A DNA stretch of 64,000 bases, taken from NCBI RefSeq assembly GCF_902506375.1, contig NZ_LR733284.1, positions 977,042 to 1,041,041 of the forward strand. Reading direction: 5' to 3'. Below the pieces are notes generated by a model. The model ran no database searches. It was not told where the DNA came from and saw nothing but the letters and a program-made list of their open reading frames with translations. The position numbers and the translations under genes were made by a program. Source of the stretch: Microbacterium sp. 8M (lineage in GTDB: Bacteria > Actinomycetota > Actinomycetes > Actinomycetales > Microbacteriaceae). The number at the start of each line of letters is the position of its first letter. Within the stretch, counting starts at the first letter, position 1. This document shows, piece by piece, positions 6,769 through 15,218 of the stretch.

Positions 6769-8871
6769 TCACGCCGAATGCGTCCTGATCGTGCCGGTCT
6801 CGGTGAGGCCGGCCTTGTCGGCCTGCTCCTGCAGGGCCGAGCGTGCGCGCAGCGGCGGCACCTTGAAGAACCACGTCAGCACGAACGCCAGCAGGATCAC
6901 GCCGAGCCCGACCCAGTACAGCGTCACGAGGCCCTGGATGAACCCGATCATGAACGGCTTGCTGAGCGTCGCATCCGCGCCGGTGAGGAACGAGGTGTCG
7001 TTCACGGCCACCGGGGAGGATCCCGACGCGTCGTCCGCCTTCTTCTGGATCTCGTCCTGCAGAGTCGGCACGATCTGGTCGACCCAGTAGGTGCGCTGGT
7101 CGTGGTCGGCCCAGTCCACGGCGACCCGGTCGCCCTGCACCGAGGCGTGCGCCTTCTCGGCGACGGCCTTCAGCACCTGCTGGTGCGCCGTGGCCTCGGC
7201 AGCGGGCGTCGCCTCGGCCGCCTTCTGCGCGATCACGGCGGGAGCAGCCGCGGCGGGCAGCTGACCCGCGGCGACCGCCTGGTCCACGGCCTGGGTCACC
7301 GCAGCCGTGACGGCGGAGTCTGCCGCCTCCTTCGCCTTCACGTCGCCCTCGGCCACGCCCTTGTCGAGCTGCTCCTGGATGTTCTTCGTCAGCGGGCCGA
7401 CGATCGGGCTCCACTGCTGCTTCATGATCGCCGCGTTCCCGGCCTTGCCGGCCTGCACCGGATCCAGTGCGGTGTCGAGGGCCGCCGTGAGGTTCGCCTT
7501 GTCCGCGGTCGCGTGCAGGATGTTGGCCGGAAGCAGCGAGAACAGCACGGAGAGCATCACGGCCGTGCCCAGGGTTCCGCCGATCTGGCGGAAGAACGTG
7601 GCCGCGCTCGAGGCGACCCCCATCTCGTGCGGGTCGACGGAGTTCTGGCTCGCGAGCGTGAGCGGCTGCATGAGCTGGCCGAGCCCGAGGCCGAGCACGA
7701 ACATGCCGGCGAAGATCTGCCACAGCGGGGTCTCGTACCGGATGAGGGTGAGCGAGAAGAACCCGACTGCGGTGAAGAGCGTGCCCAGCACGGGGAAGAT
7801 CCGGTATTTGCCGGTGCGCGCGGTGATCTGGCCGGAGGCGAGCGAGGCGAGCATCAGGCCGACGATCAGCGGCAGCATGGACAGACCGGACTCGGTCGGG
7901 TTCATGCCGACGACGATCTGCATGTACAGCGGGATCGTCATCATGGCGCCGAACATCGCGAACCCGACGAGGATCCCGAGCACGGTGGCCATCGAGAACG
8001 TGCCGGAGCGGAACAGCTTCAGCGGGATGATCGCGTCGTCCTTCATGAGGGCCTCGATCACGATGAACGCGACGAGTCCCAGGCCGCCGATCACGTAACA
8101 GGCGATGGCCCCGGCGGAGCCCCAGCCCCAGGCCCGGCCCTGCTCCACCACGATGAGCAGCGGGACGAGGGCCACGATCACCGCAGCGGCCCCCCACCAG
8201 TCGATCCGCGGACCCTTGTGCTTTCCGACCTTGGGCAGGTGCAGGAACGTGATCACCATGAAAAGGGCGAACAGGCCGAGCGGGATGTTGATGAGGAAGG
8301 TCCAGCGCCAGCCGTCGATCCAGAGGATCTCCTTCGCGCCGGCGAAAAGACCGCCCACGAGCGGGCCGATCACGGTCGCGATGCCGAAGACCGCGAAGAA
8401 ATAGCCCTGGTACTTGGCGCGCTCGCGCGGGGCGAGGATGTCGCCCATGATCGCGAGCGGCAGCGCCATCAGGGCGCCCGCCCCGATGCCCTGGAACGCG
8501 CGGAAGGCGGCGAGCATCATCATCGACGTCGAGAAGGCCGAGAGCGTGGATCCCAGGATGAAGACGACGATCCCGAGGATGAACAGCGGGCGGCGGCCGA
8601 AGATGTCGCTGAGCTTGCCGTAGATCGGCACGGCGATGGTCGACGTGATGAGGAACGCGGTGGTGACCCAGGCCTGCTGGTCGAGGCCGTGCAGGTCGTC
8701 GCCGATCGTGCGGATCGCGGTGCCGAAGACGGTCTGCGCGAGCGATGACAGGAACATGCCGCTCATCAGGCCGTAGACCACGAGCATGATCTGCTTGTGG
8801 GTCATGATGGGCTGCGCCGCGCGCGGGGCGGGCGGGGTGACCGTCGCGATGGTGTCGGTGGCGGTTGCCAT
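6769..8871 (-). CDS. DHA2-family MFS drug/H+ antiporter, copy 2
   Basis: This 700-residue, 14-helix exporter is clearly paralogous to the one at 3717-5792 over its whole length. It has motif A GKLSDIFGRRPLF and motif C GPLVGGLF. It also has the same unusual Ala-rich extracytoplasmic insert, here about 190 residues, before the last helix, and a matching C-terminal tail ending TGTIRTHSA. Drug or amphiphile export by proton antiport is the family role; the substrate is unknown. It is followed by its own tetR gene. The tandem arrangement indicates duplication of an exporter-regulator pair followed by divergence. AAGGACCTC lies before the ATG. Confidence 0.92.
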   Translation of the reverse strand: MATATDTIATVTPPAPRAAQPIMTHKQIMLVVYGLMSGMFLSSLAQTVFGTAIRTIGDDLHGLDQQAWVTTAFLITSTIAVPIYGKLSDIFGRRPLFILGIVVFILGSTLSAFSTSMMMLAAFRAFQGIGAGALMALPLAIMGDILAPRERAKYQGYFFAVFGIATVIGPLVGGLFAGAKEILWIDGWRWTFLINIPLGLFALFMVITFLHLPKVGKHKGPRIDWWGAAAVIVALVPLLIVVEQGRAWGWGSAGAIACYVIGGLGLVAFIVIEALMKDDAIIPLKLFRSGTFSMATVLGILVGFAMFGAMMTIPLYMQIVVGMNPTESGLSMLPLIVGLMLASLASGQITARTGKYRIFPVLGTLFTAVGFFSLTLIRYETPLWQIFAGMFVLGLGLGQLMQPLTLASQNSVDPHEMGVASSAATFFRQIGGTLGTAVMLSVLFSLLPANILHATADKANLTAALDTALDPVQAGKAGNAAIMKQQWSPIVGPLTKNIQEQLDKGVAEGDVKAKEAADSAVTAAVTQAVDQAVAAGQLPAAAAPAVIAQKAAEATPAAEATAHQQVLKAVAEKAHASVQGDRVAVDWADHDQRTYWVDQIVPTLQDEIQKKADDASGSSPVAVNDTSFLTGADATLSKPFMIGFIQGLVTLYWVGLGVILLAFVLTWFFKVPPLRARSALQEQADKAGLTETGTIRTHSA

Positions 8872-8963
8872 GAGGTCCTTCCGGGGGAGCAGGGGATGGA
8901 GCGGGGGCGGATCCGCCCGCGGACTCCGTCGATCGACGCGGGCGCCGTCGCCGGCGCTAAAAC

Positions 8964-9004
8964 TTGCAACCCTGCAATCTTACACCTTCGCAAGCTTTCC
9001 GTCA
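8964..9004 (-). promoter_or_regulatory. Promoter and TetR-type operator of exporter 2
   Basis: On the minus strand TGACGG (8999-9004) and TAAGAT (8977-8982) are 16 bp apart. TTGCA-N4-TGCAA (8964-8977) follows directly, as in cassette 1. The spacer bases differ (ACCC here, GCTC there, read on the plus strand) while the arms are identical, which argues for a selected binding site. Confidence 0.65.
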
Positions 9005-9082
9005 CGCACGGATGTGGATCCGATCACCGGAGCGTTCGGCCAGGTCGTGACGCATGTCGGCGGCATCGACCACGATGGAGGC

Positions 9083-9868
9083 ATGACCGACGGCTACCTG
9101 TCCGGCTTCCTCTCCGTTCCCGTCGCGCTTCCGCGCCCGGCGCGCGAGGTGCGCGAGCTCACGTATCCGCGGTTCACGGTGCTGCTGGATCCGGGCCGCC
9201 GGCTCGCCGTGGCGACGGGCGTGAACATCGACGGGTCCGCCCTGCAGGATCTGCCGCGCACCGGCGAGTGGCGGCTGGATCCCCGGATCGACGAGGACGA
9301 GCAGACCGGTCCCGCCGTGTACGCGGGCAACGACCTCGATCGCGGCCACCTGGTGCGCCGGCGTGACCCGGGCTGGGGAGAGCCGAGCGAGGCGCGCGCC
9401 GCGATGGAGGCCACCTTCGTCTACCCGAACGCGGCCCCGCAGGCGGCCCGGTTCAATCAGGGCCCGGAGCTGTGGCTGGGCCTGGAGGACCACGTGATGG
9501 CGTACGCCGAGGCGACCGGGCAGCGGCTGTCGGTGTTCACCGCGCCCGTGCTCGAGGACGACGACCCGCCCTACCGCGGCATCCGGATCCCGCTGCGCTT
9601 CTGGAAGATCGCCGCCTGGGTCTCGTCAGGATCCCTCGCCGCGGCCGGGTTCGTGCTCGACCAGTCGGATCTCGTCGACACCCGCAGCGGTCTGCTCGCC
9701 GTCGCCCCGCTCGGGGGCTTCCGCACGTTCCAGGTGCCGATCGCGGAGATCGCCGCTCTCGCCGGCGTCGACGTGGGGCCGCTGGCTGCTGCCGACGTGC
9801 TTGCGCCGGCCACCGTGCGGGCGGGCGAGTGGCACCTGCTCCGCTCCGCGGACGACATCGTGCTCTGA
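9083..9868 (+). CDS. DNA/RNA non-specific endonuclease (His-Me finger)
   Basis: This 261-residue protein shows the signature of the Serratia-nuclease/EndoG family: the DRGH motif with catalytic histidine in NDLDRGHLVRR near residue 92, followed by a conserved asparagine-rich segment, YPNAAPQAARFNQG, near 121, which would supply the metal-binding Asn. The family cleaves DNA and RNA in a Mg2+-dependent way. No signal peptide is evident, so it is either cytoplasmic or exported by an unrecognised route. The ATG at 9083 has GGAGG a few bases upstream. It is monocistronic, and an inverted-repeat pair of a dispersed element follows it. Confidence 0.85.
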   Translation: MTDGYLSGFLSVPVALPRPAREVRELTYPRFTVLLDPGRRLAVATGVNIDGSALQDLPRTGEWRLDPRIDEDEQTGPAVYAGNDLDRGHLVRRRDPGWGEPSEARAAMEATFVYPNAAPQAARFNQGPELWLGLEDHVMAYAEATGQRLSVFTAPVLEDDDPPYRGIRIPLRFWKIAAWVSSGSLAAAGFVLDQSDLVDTRSGLLAVAPLGGFRTFQVPIAEIAALAGVDVGPLAAADVLAPATVRAGEWHLLRSADDIVL

Positions 9869-9912
9869 GCGCGGCGGCAGTCGGGCGGGCGCCCGTCTCG
9901 CGCGGCGGCGCC

Positions 9913-9986
9913 CTTCGTCTCGCTGCGCTCGCTCAGGGACCGATGGATGCCGGTCCCTGAGCGAGGAGCGCAGCGACGAGACGAAG
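9913..9986. repeat. Dispersed intergenic repeat, inverted pair
   Basis: Two copies of an element with core CTCGCTCAGGGACCG face each other across a short loop between convergent genes, forming a stem of about 30 bp with small bulges. Related copies lie near 16613, 33298, 38672, 46912 and 52927. Here it probably acts as a bidirectional terminator. Confidence 0.7.
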
Positions 9987-10004
9987 AGCAGGCCGGCCCG
10001 GGCG

Positions 10005-11858
10005 TCAGCCGACCGGCAGGTGGTCGCAGTCGGGCGTCGGCGCCTTGCCGTCCCACCGGTCCAGGGTCCACTGTTCCAGCTGCGGCGTGAGCGGCGAGTC
10101 CGGCCCGACGAGTTCCACGTGCCCGAGCCCCGGATAGGTGCGGTAGTCGATCGGGATCCCGGCGTCGCAGCGCCCCTGCACCCAGGCGTGCTGGATCGCG
10201 GGCTTCACGAGCGGATCTGCGAGACCCTGCGCGACCAGCAGCGGGGCGGGGAAGGGGCCGGTGGGCTCCTGCTCCTTGAGCTTCTCCCCGAACGGGCCGC
10301 CCAGCAGCGTGTTCGGGAAGATCTGATTGGGCACCTGACTGCCGCGCAGGATCGCGGCAAGACCGTCGTGCCCGTTGAAGCACAGCCCGCCGATGCGCTC
10401 GACCGGGCCCGCGGATCCGGGCGTCAGGTTCTCCTCCACCTCGAGCTCGGGGAACACCCGATCCCAGGTCGCCGCGATGTACGCCGACACCGTCTTGCCC
10501 GCCGTCTCGGTCTTGATCGCCTCGGCGAGCGCGTACAGGTCGGAGGCGGGCGCGAAGGCGGCGATCCCCTTCACCGTGAACTCCGGCGCGTACGACGACG
10601 CGATCTGTCCCGTCCACAGGGAGCCCTGCCCGCCCTGCGAGTGCCCCCAGATCACGGTGTCGGTGGAGACCTTCACCGCGTCGAAGCCGAGCACGGCCTT
10701 CGACGCATCCCAGACGTTGCGGGCCTCCGCGTCGCCGACGAGGTAGGGATGCGGCCCCTTGGTGCCGAGTCCGATGTAGTCGCTGGTCACGGCGACCCAG
10801 CCGTGCTTCGTGACCATGTCGACCATGGCCGTGCCCGCGCCGTCGGCGAACGGCGCGGCGCTGAGCGAGGGCGCGCAGCCCGGCACGACCCCGACCGTGC
10901 CGTGCGCGACGGTGAGCAGCGGCAGCGGATCCGGTCCGGGATCGGCGGGTGCGAGCACGGTGCCGCTCGAGACCGCGGGGGATCCGTCGGGGTGCGTCGT
11001 CGTATAGAGGATGCGCCACGCCTTCGCCCCCGCAGGGACGCCGATGGTCATCGGCTCGGACCGGATGAGCGTGCCCGGTGCGGACGGCACGGTGGCGGGC
11101 GGGGTGTAGAACGCGTCGGGCACCGGCAGCGGCGTCCCGCCGAGCAGCGCACCGCTGCCCGCGGCGAGCGCGACCGCCAGCACGAGGGCGACGGTCGCGC
11201 CGATCGTGCGGAGCCAGCGCACACCACGGCGCGGAGCCGCCGCGTGCGGTCGCGGGGAGCGCTGCCAGAGCGCACGCACGACGAGCTGCAGCCCGATGAA
11301 GACGAACCACGCGCCGACGCCGAGCCGGAAGACGACCAGGGTCAGCACCGGCCAGAACACCGTGATCGCGGCGACCGCGAGCGTGGCGAGGGCGGCGATG
11401 ATCCCGGTGACCCGCTGGTCCGCGCCGGGGCGGAGGGCCCGCACGGCCGTCGCCACGGCGAAGACGATCAGCGCCGCGGTGAGGAGTTGCGCCAGCAGTG
11501 GCGCGCCCGCGGCCGGCCACAGCGCCATGCCCGCGCCGAGCAGCACCAGCAGCGCGCCGAGGACGCGGCTGATGATCACCGGGAGCGAGCGGGATCCGGA
11601 TCCCGCCGCCTCCTCACGATCGCCGGGCACGAGCAGCACCGCCACCCCCACGAGGAAGATGCCGATCCCGGTGACGAGGGCGATCGTCTGCACGGTCATC
11701 GACACGAGCAGGAAGGCCACGCCCACGGCGGCGATCGCAAGGCCGAGGACGACCCGGATCGGCGCACTCAGGCGGGCGACGGCCTGCGCCGGGCGTCCTG
11801 CGCGCGCCGGCCGGATCCCCTCCGGTTCCGGCGCTGTTGCGGTCTCGTCTCCGGTCAC
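10005..11858 (-). CDS. Membrane-anchored lipase/esterase with N-terminal HdeD-like region
   Basis: This 617-residue protein has two parts. Residues about 30-220 form a multi-helix membrane region with repeated hydrophobic segments resembling HdeD/DUF308 proteins. The remainder is an alpha/beta-hydrolase close to the secretory lipase (LIP) family: nucleophile elbow GHSQGG, acid in GLADPLV, histidine in GLGHVEL near the end. The catalytic part should sit outside the membrane and hydrolyse ester bonds of lipids. The GTG start at 11858 is chosen because it is preceded by GAAGGGGGC; the open frame continues upstream to 12119 without conserved sequence. The fusion of these two parts is uncommon. 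Confidence 0.82.
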   Translation of the reverse strand: MTGDETATAPEPEGIRPARAGRPAQAVARLSAPIRVVLGLAIAAVGVAFLLVSMTVQTIALVTGIGIFLVGVAVLLVPGDREEAAGSGSRSLPVIISRVLGALLVLLGAGMALWPAAGAPLLAQLLTAALIVFAVATAVRALRPGADQRVTGIIAALATLAVAAITVFWPVLTLVVFRLGVGAWFVFIGLQLVVRALWQRSPRPHAAAPRRGVRWLRTIGATVALVLAVALAAGSGALLGGTPLPVPDAFYTPPATVPSAPGTLIRSEPMTIGVPAGAKAWRILYTTTHPDGSPAVSSGTVLAPADPGPDPLPLLTVAHGTVGVVPGCAPSLSAAPFADGAGTAMVDMVTKHGWVAVTSDYIGLGTKGPHPYLVGDAEARNVWDASKAVLGFDAVKVSTDTVIWGHSQGGQGSLWTGQIASSYAPEFTVKGIAAFAPASDLYALAEAIKTETAGKTVSAYIAATWDRVFPELEVEENLTPGSAGPVERIGGLCFNGHDGLAAILRGSQVPNQIFPNTLLGGPFGEKLKEQEPTGPFPAPLLVAQGLADPLVKPAIQHAWVQGRCDAGIPIDYRTYPGLGHVELVGPDSPLTPQLEQWTLDRWDGKAPTPDCDHLPVG

Positions 11859-12041
11859 GGTGCCCCCTTCGCCTCGCGCCGCATCGGCTGTCGGCGCGAC
11901 GCGCTTCTCGCGATCGCCCTCTCGTCCCGGACGCTGAGGCCAACATACTGGCGCGCAGATGCCGCTGTGAAGACTCGGCGGGGGACTCCTCCCCGCTTGC
12001 GCCGCGCCCGGGATCTGGCCGGTTCCGGACGGAAGCGGCCC

Positions 12042-12070
12042 TTCACCGCGGATCCCTCCGGCTCTAGAAT
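12042..12070 (+). promoter_or_regulatory. Promoter upstream of the S1-like gene
   Basis: TTCACC (12042-12047) and TAGAAT (12065-12070) are separated by 17 bp. The start predicted seven bases after the -10 falls exactly on a GTG at 12077. Confidence 0.6.
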
Positions 12071-12076
12071 CAGGCT

Positions 12077-12145
12077 GTGAAGATCGGGATGGTGCCGGAC
12101 GCGATGCGCGGCACGACACGGAAGGTTAGCCCGACCGCCCCGTGA
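12077..12145 (+). CDS. Possible leaderless 22-residue leader peptide
   Basis: A GTG coinciding with the predicted transcription start opens a frame of 22 codons, MKIGMVPDAMRGTTRKVSPT plus two residues, ending at TGA 12143-12145. It precedes the S1-like gene by 45 bases. It could be an upstream open frame that controls that gene, or chance. There is no homology evidence; the call rests only on promoter spacing. Confidence 0.3.
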   Translation: MKIGMVPDAMRGTTRKVSPTAP

Positions 12146-12190
12146 TCCGCCTGTTCTCCTTCGCCCGATTCAGGGAAGGGAGGTGGATGC

Positions 12191-12388
12191 ATGGACGAGA
12201 AGCTCCCCCGCACCGGTGACATGATCACCGCGACGGTGACCAAGACGCTCCCGTTCGGCGTTCTCGTGGAGTTCGCCGACGTGCCAGGTCTCGTACGCGG
12301 CACTCAGTGCGAGCCCGGAAGCCGGCTGAGCCTGCGCGTGACCGACGTCGACGACGCACTGCGCCGTTTCGCCGCCGAAGTCGCCTGA
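12191..12388 (+). CDS. Small S1-like RNA-binding protein
   Basis: This 65-residue protein has the look of a single S1 OB-fold: GDMITATVTKTLPFGVLVEF is typical of the first strands of S1 domains. S1 domains bind single-stranded RNA; a free-standing version of this size is likely a small cytoplasmic RNA-binding protein of unknown target. A strong GGGAGGTGG ribosome site sits before the ATG. The gene has its own promoter at 12042-12070 and ends 18 bases before a strong terminator. Confidence 0.7.
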   Translation: MDEKLPRTGDMITATVTKTLPFGVLVEFADVPGLVRGTQCEPGSRLSLRVTDVDDALRRFAAEVA

Positions 12389-12406
12389 GGCCACCCTGAT
12401 CACCGA

Positions 12407-12450
12407 AACGACGAAGGCCCCGGACCTTTCGATCCGGGGCCTTCGTCGTT
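12407..12450. terminator. Bidirectional terminator between S1-like gene and tRNA-Leu
   Basis: Perfect 18-bp arms at 12407-12424 and 12433-12450 enclose an 8-base loop. It ends the plus-strand S1-like gene and the minus-strand tRNA-Leu transcript. Confidence 0.88.
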
Positions 12451-12453
12451 CTG

Positions 12454-12537
12454 TGCGCGAGGGGGGACTTGAACCCCCACGCCGTTGCCGGCACTGGCAC
12501 CTGAAGCCAGCGCGTCTACCTATTCCGCCACTCGCGC
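12454..12537 (-). tRNA. tRNA-Leu (CAG)
   Basis: The 84-base gene on the minus strand has acceptor arms GCGCGAG and CTCGCGC with discriminator A, a long variable arm as expected for leucine tRNA, and the anticodon stem-loop CTGGC-TTCAGGT-GCCAG giving anticodon CAG. The T loop is GGGGGTTCAAGTCCCCC. CCA is not encoded. Confidence 0.95.
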
Positions 12538-12754
12538 ATGTCGGTCCTCGCGAACCAACCTCCCCAGAATATCACGCCCCGGGGCCGGGTTCGAACCACG
12601 GCCGTCCGCGCTCGTCCCGGCACCGGACACCGTCGCGCGCCGCATCCGGTGCTGCCCGGCGCTTCAGCGTTTCCTCCATGTCGCGGCGCCCCAGGGGTTC
12701 ATTCAGGCCGTGTCGCTAACATGGGCCTACCGATCGGTGAGCCATGGGAGCCCA

Positions 12755-13453
12755 GTGGGACTACTAGACAGCTTTGAGAAGGGTCTCGAGCGCGCTGTGA
12801 ACAGCGCGTTCGCGAAGACCTTCCGCAGCGGCATCCAGCCCGTGGAGATCGCTTCGGCTCTGCGCCGTGAGATGGACACGAAGGCCGCGGTCGTCAGCCG
12901 CGACCGGATCATCGTTCCGAGCACCTTCCTCGTGCACCTCAGCGGTGACGACGCCACCGCCATGCACGGCCTCGGATCCGCGCTCATCGACGAGCTGCAC
13001 GTCCTCGTCAAGGACCACGCCCGCGCCCAGGGATACAGCTTCGCGGGCCCCGTGGACATCGCCCTCGAAGCCGACGACAAGCTCGCGACCGGCACCGTGC
13101 GCGTGGAGTCCTCATCGACCGCGACCGGCGGCCGCGTCACCTGGCAGGCCGAGATCGCGACGGGCGGATCCCGGTATCCGCTGACCAAGGCCCGCACGGT
13201 GATCGGCCGCGGCAGCGACGCCGACATCACGATCAGCGACGCCGGATCCAGCCGCAAGCACGCCGAGGTGCTGTGGGACGGCGACCACGCCATGCTCCGC
13301 GACCTGGGCTCCACCAACGGCACGAAGCTGAACGGACAGCGCGTGCGCGAGGCGCAGCTCGAGAGCGGCATGGTCATCACGATCGGCCGCACCGACCTCA
13401 CCTTCCAGATCGTGCCGGTCTCGGCATCGGCGGGAAGCCGCCGCCATGAGTGA
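12755..13453 (+). CDS. fhaA: FhaA-like protein, DUF3662 and FHA domain
   Basis: This 232-residue protein starts LLDSFEKGLERAVNSAF, the conserved opening of the DUF3662 domain (residues 1-125). A short linker and a C-terminal FHA domain (about 145-225) follow, with phosphothreonine-binding motifs IGRGSDADI, SRKHAEV and LRDLGSTNGTKLNG. In mycobacteria FhaA docks phosphorylated partners such as MviN and links PknB signalling to peptidoglycan synthesis. Mycobacterial FhaA has a long disordered middle; this version is compact. The GTG at 12755 is chosen to fit the family N-terminus. It is the first gene of the growth cluster; a possible -10 TAACAT lies at 12717-12722. Confidence 0.9.
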   Translation: MGLLDSFEKGLERAVNSAFAKTFRSGIQPVEIASALRREMDTKAAVVSRDRIIVPSTFLVHLSGDDATAMHGLGSALIDELHVLVKDHARAQGYSFAGPVDIALEADDKLATGTVRVESSSTATGGRVTWQAEIATGGSRYPLTKARTVIGRGSDADITISDAGSSRKHAEVLWDGDHAMLRDLGSTNGTKLNGQRVREAQLESGMVITIGRTDLTFQIVPVSASAGSRRHE

Positions 13454-13958
13454 ACTGACGCTGCTCCTGCTGCGCATCGGCTTCCTCGTGCTGATGTGGT
13501 TCTTCGTGTTCGCCGTGGTCTATTCGCTGCGCGCCGACCTGTTCGGCGTGCGCGTGCGCAAGATGCCCGAGGCGGCCGCGGCGAGCGCTCCCGCGAAGCC
13601 GGCCGCCCCTCCGGTCAAGCCGAAGGCCGCCCCGCGCAGCCGGCCCGGCGGACCGGCGACCACCTCCACCGTCAGCAAGCTCGTGATCACCTCGGGCCCC
13701 AAGGCAGGCCTCGAGGTGCCGCTCGGATCCGAGCCGATGTCGATCGGCCGTTCCAGCGAGTCCGGGCTGGTGATCCGCGACGACTACACCTCCAGCCACC
13801 ACGCGCGCCTGATGCTGTGGGGCGACCAGTGGATGCTCCAGGATCTCGACTCCACGAACGGCACCTTCCTCGACGGCGAGCGCGTCGGCGCGCCGGTCGC
13901 GGTTCCGGTCGGCGCTCCCATCAAGGTGGGCGCCACGACGTTCGAGCTGCGGGCGTAA
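13446..13958 (+). CDS. fhaB: FhaB/FipA-like FHA-domain membrane protein
   Basis: This 170-residue protein has one N-terminal transmembrane helix (LLLRIGFLVLMWFFVFAVVY, residues 6-25), a Pro/Ala/Lys-rich linker, and a C-terminal FHA domain. The FHA phosphopeptide site shows SIGRSSESGL, SSHHARL and LQDLDSTNGTFLDG. It is the actinobacterial FhaB that reads PknA/PknB phosphorylation at the membrane and cooperates in septum and wall synthesis. It overlaps fhaA by 8 bases, so translation is coupled. Confidence 0.92.
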   Translation: MSELTLLLLRIGFLVLMWFFVFAVVYSLRADLFGVRVRKMPEAAAASAPAKPAAPPVKPKAAPRSRPGGPATTSTVSKLVITSGPKAGLEVPLGSEPMSIGRSSESGLVIRDDYTSSHHARLMLWGDQWMLQDLDSTNGTFLDGERVGAPVAVPVGAPIKVGATTFELRA

Positions 13959-13967
13959 CCGGCGGCC

Positions 13968-15218
13968 ATGGTCTTCGAGGGCTCGAGCGCCGCGATCTCC
14001 CACACCGGGAAGGTCCGCTCCAACAACCAGGACTCCGGCTACGCCGGGGCGAACCTGTTCGTCGTCGCCGACGGCATGGGCGGCCACGCGGGCGGCGACG
14101 TCGCCAGCAGCATCGCGATCCACCGGCTGCAGAACCTCGACCACGCCTACCCGTCCACGATGGATGCGGAGGCCTCGCTGCAGGCTGCGGCGACCACGGC
14201 GGCCGGCGACATGATCCGCGCCGTCAAGGACCGGCCGGAGCTCGCGGGCCTCGGCACCACACTCGACGCGATCATCATGGTCGACGACTACGCGGTCATC
14301 GGCCACATCGGCGATTCGCGCATCTACCTCTACCGCGACGAGACGCTGACGCAGATCACCACGGATCACACGTTCGTGCAGCGGCTCGTCGACTCCGGCC
14401 GCATCACACCCGAGGAGGCGCGCTACCACCCGCGCCGCTCCGTGCTCATGCGCGTGCTGAGCGACATGGACGCGGATCCCGAGCTCGACATGTTCGTCAT
14501 GCCGACCTTCCCGGGCGACCGCTGGCTGCTCTGCTCCGACGGCCTCAGCGGCGTGGTCGACGAGGCGCACATGATGAAGACGCTGCGGCTCGGCATGGCG
14601 CCCGGCCGCACCGCGGACGGCCTGCTGAAGTCGGCGCTCGACGGCGGCGCCCCCGACAACGTCACCATCGTGATCGTCGACGTGGGCGGCCAGCATCCGG
14701 TCCGCTCCGGATCCGCGACGATCGTGGGCGCCGCGGCGAACCCGCAGGGCGTCGTGGTGCCGGCCGCCCGTCCGGCGCGACCGAGCTGGCTGCATCCCGT
14801 GCGTCAGGCGGCGAACGAGCCCACGCACTTCGAGCCCGCCGCGGACTACCTCGAGGAGCTCATCGAGGAGGATCACCGTCGCGCGGTGCGCCGCCGGATC
14901 GGCTGGATCACCGGCCTGATCGTGGTGATCGCGCTTATGGCGGCCGCCCTGTTCGGCGGGTACGCGTGGACCCAGACGCGCTACTACGTGGGCATCGCGC
15001 CCGAGTCCGGCAATGTCGCGATCTTCCAGGGGATCCAGCAGGATCTCGGGCCGTTCCCGCTCTCGCACGTGTACGAGGACACCGGCATCAAGGTGTCGGA
15101 TCTGCCCCAGTTCTACCAGTCCGCCGTCGAGGAGACCACGAGCGCCAGCACGCTCGCCGCCGCGCGCGCCACGGTCGAGAGCCTGCGCACCGCCGCGGGG
15201 ACGGGGAAGACGCCATGA
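13968..15218 (+). CDS. pstP: PP2C-type Ser/Thr phosphatase PstP
   Basis: This 416-residue protein carries a full PP2C domain in residues 1-235. Metal-binding motifs are RSNNQDS and VVADGMGGHAGG at the N-terminus, GHIGDSRIY in the middle and LLCSDGLSG and DNVTIVIVDV later. A single membrane helix follows around residues 310-330 (ITGLIVVIALMAAALFGGYAW), then an extracellular C-terminal part of about 85 residues. PstP removes phosphates placed by PknA and PknB. It sits between fhaB (9-base gap) and rodA (ATGA overlap), the usual operon position. Confidence 0.95.
   Translation: MVFEGSSAAISHTGKVRSNNQDSGYAGANLFVVADGMGGHAGGDVASSIAIHRLQNLDHAYPSTMDAEASLQAAATTAAGDMIRAVKDRPELAGLGTTLDAIIMVDDYAVIGHIGDSRIYLYRDETLTQITTDHTFVQRLVDSGRITPEEARYHPRRSVLMRVLSDMDADPELDMFVMPTFPGDRWLLCSDGLSGVVDEAHMMKTLRLGMAPGRTADGLLKSALDGGAPDNVTIVIVDVGGQHPVRSGSATIVGAAANPQGVVVPAARPARPSWLHPVRQAANEPTHFEPAADYLEELIEEDHRRAVRRRIGWITGLIVVIALMAAALFGGYAWTQTRYYVGIAPESGNVAIFQGIQQDLGPFPLSHVYEDTGIKVSDLPQFYQSAVEETTSASTLAAARATVESLRTAAGTGKTP

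Larger units (their letters stand above)
11859..12190. other. Gene-poor spacer with a promoter and a possible short leader peptide
   Basis: The region lies between the divergent lipase and S1-like genes. It holds a plus-strand promoter at 12042-12070 and a 22-codon open frame at 12077-12145. Nothing else recognisable was seen. Confidence 0.5.

Noticed and set aside
9083..9868. The DRGH nuclease as part of a toxin or defence system
   Set aside because: No immunity gene, secretion signal, or neighbouring defence gene is present; it stands alone, so only the enzyme family is called.
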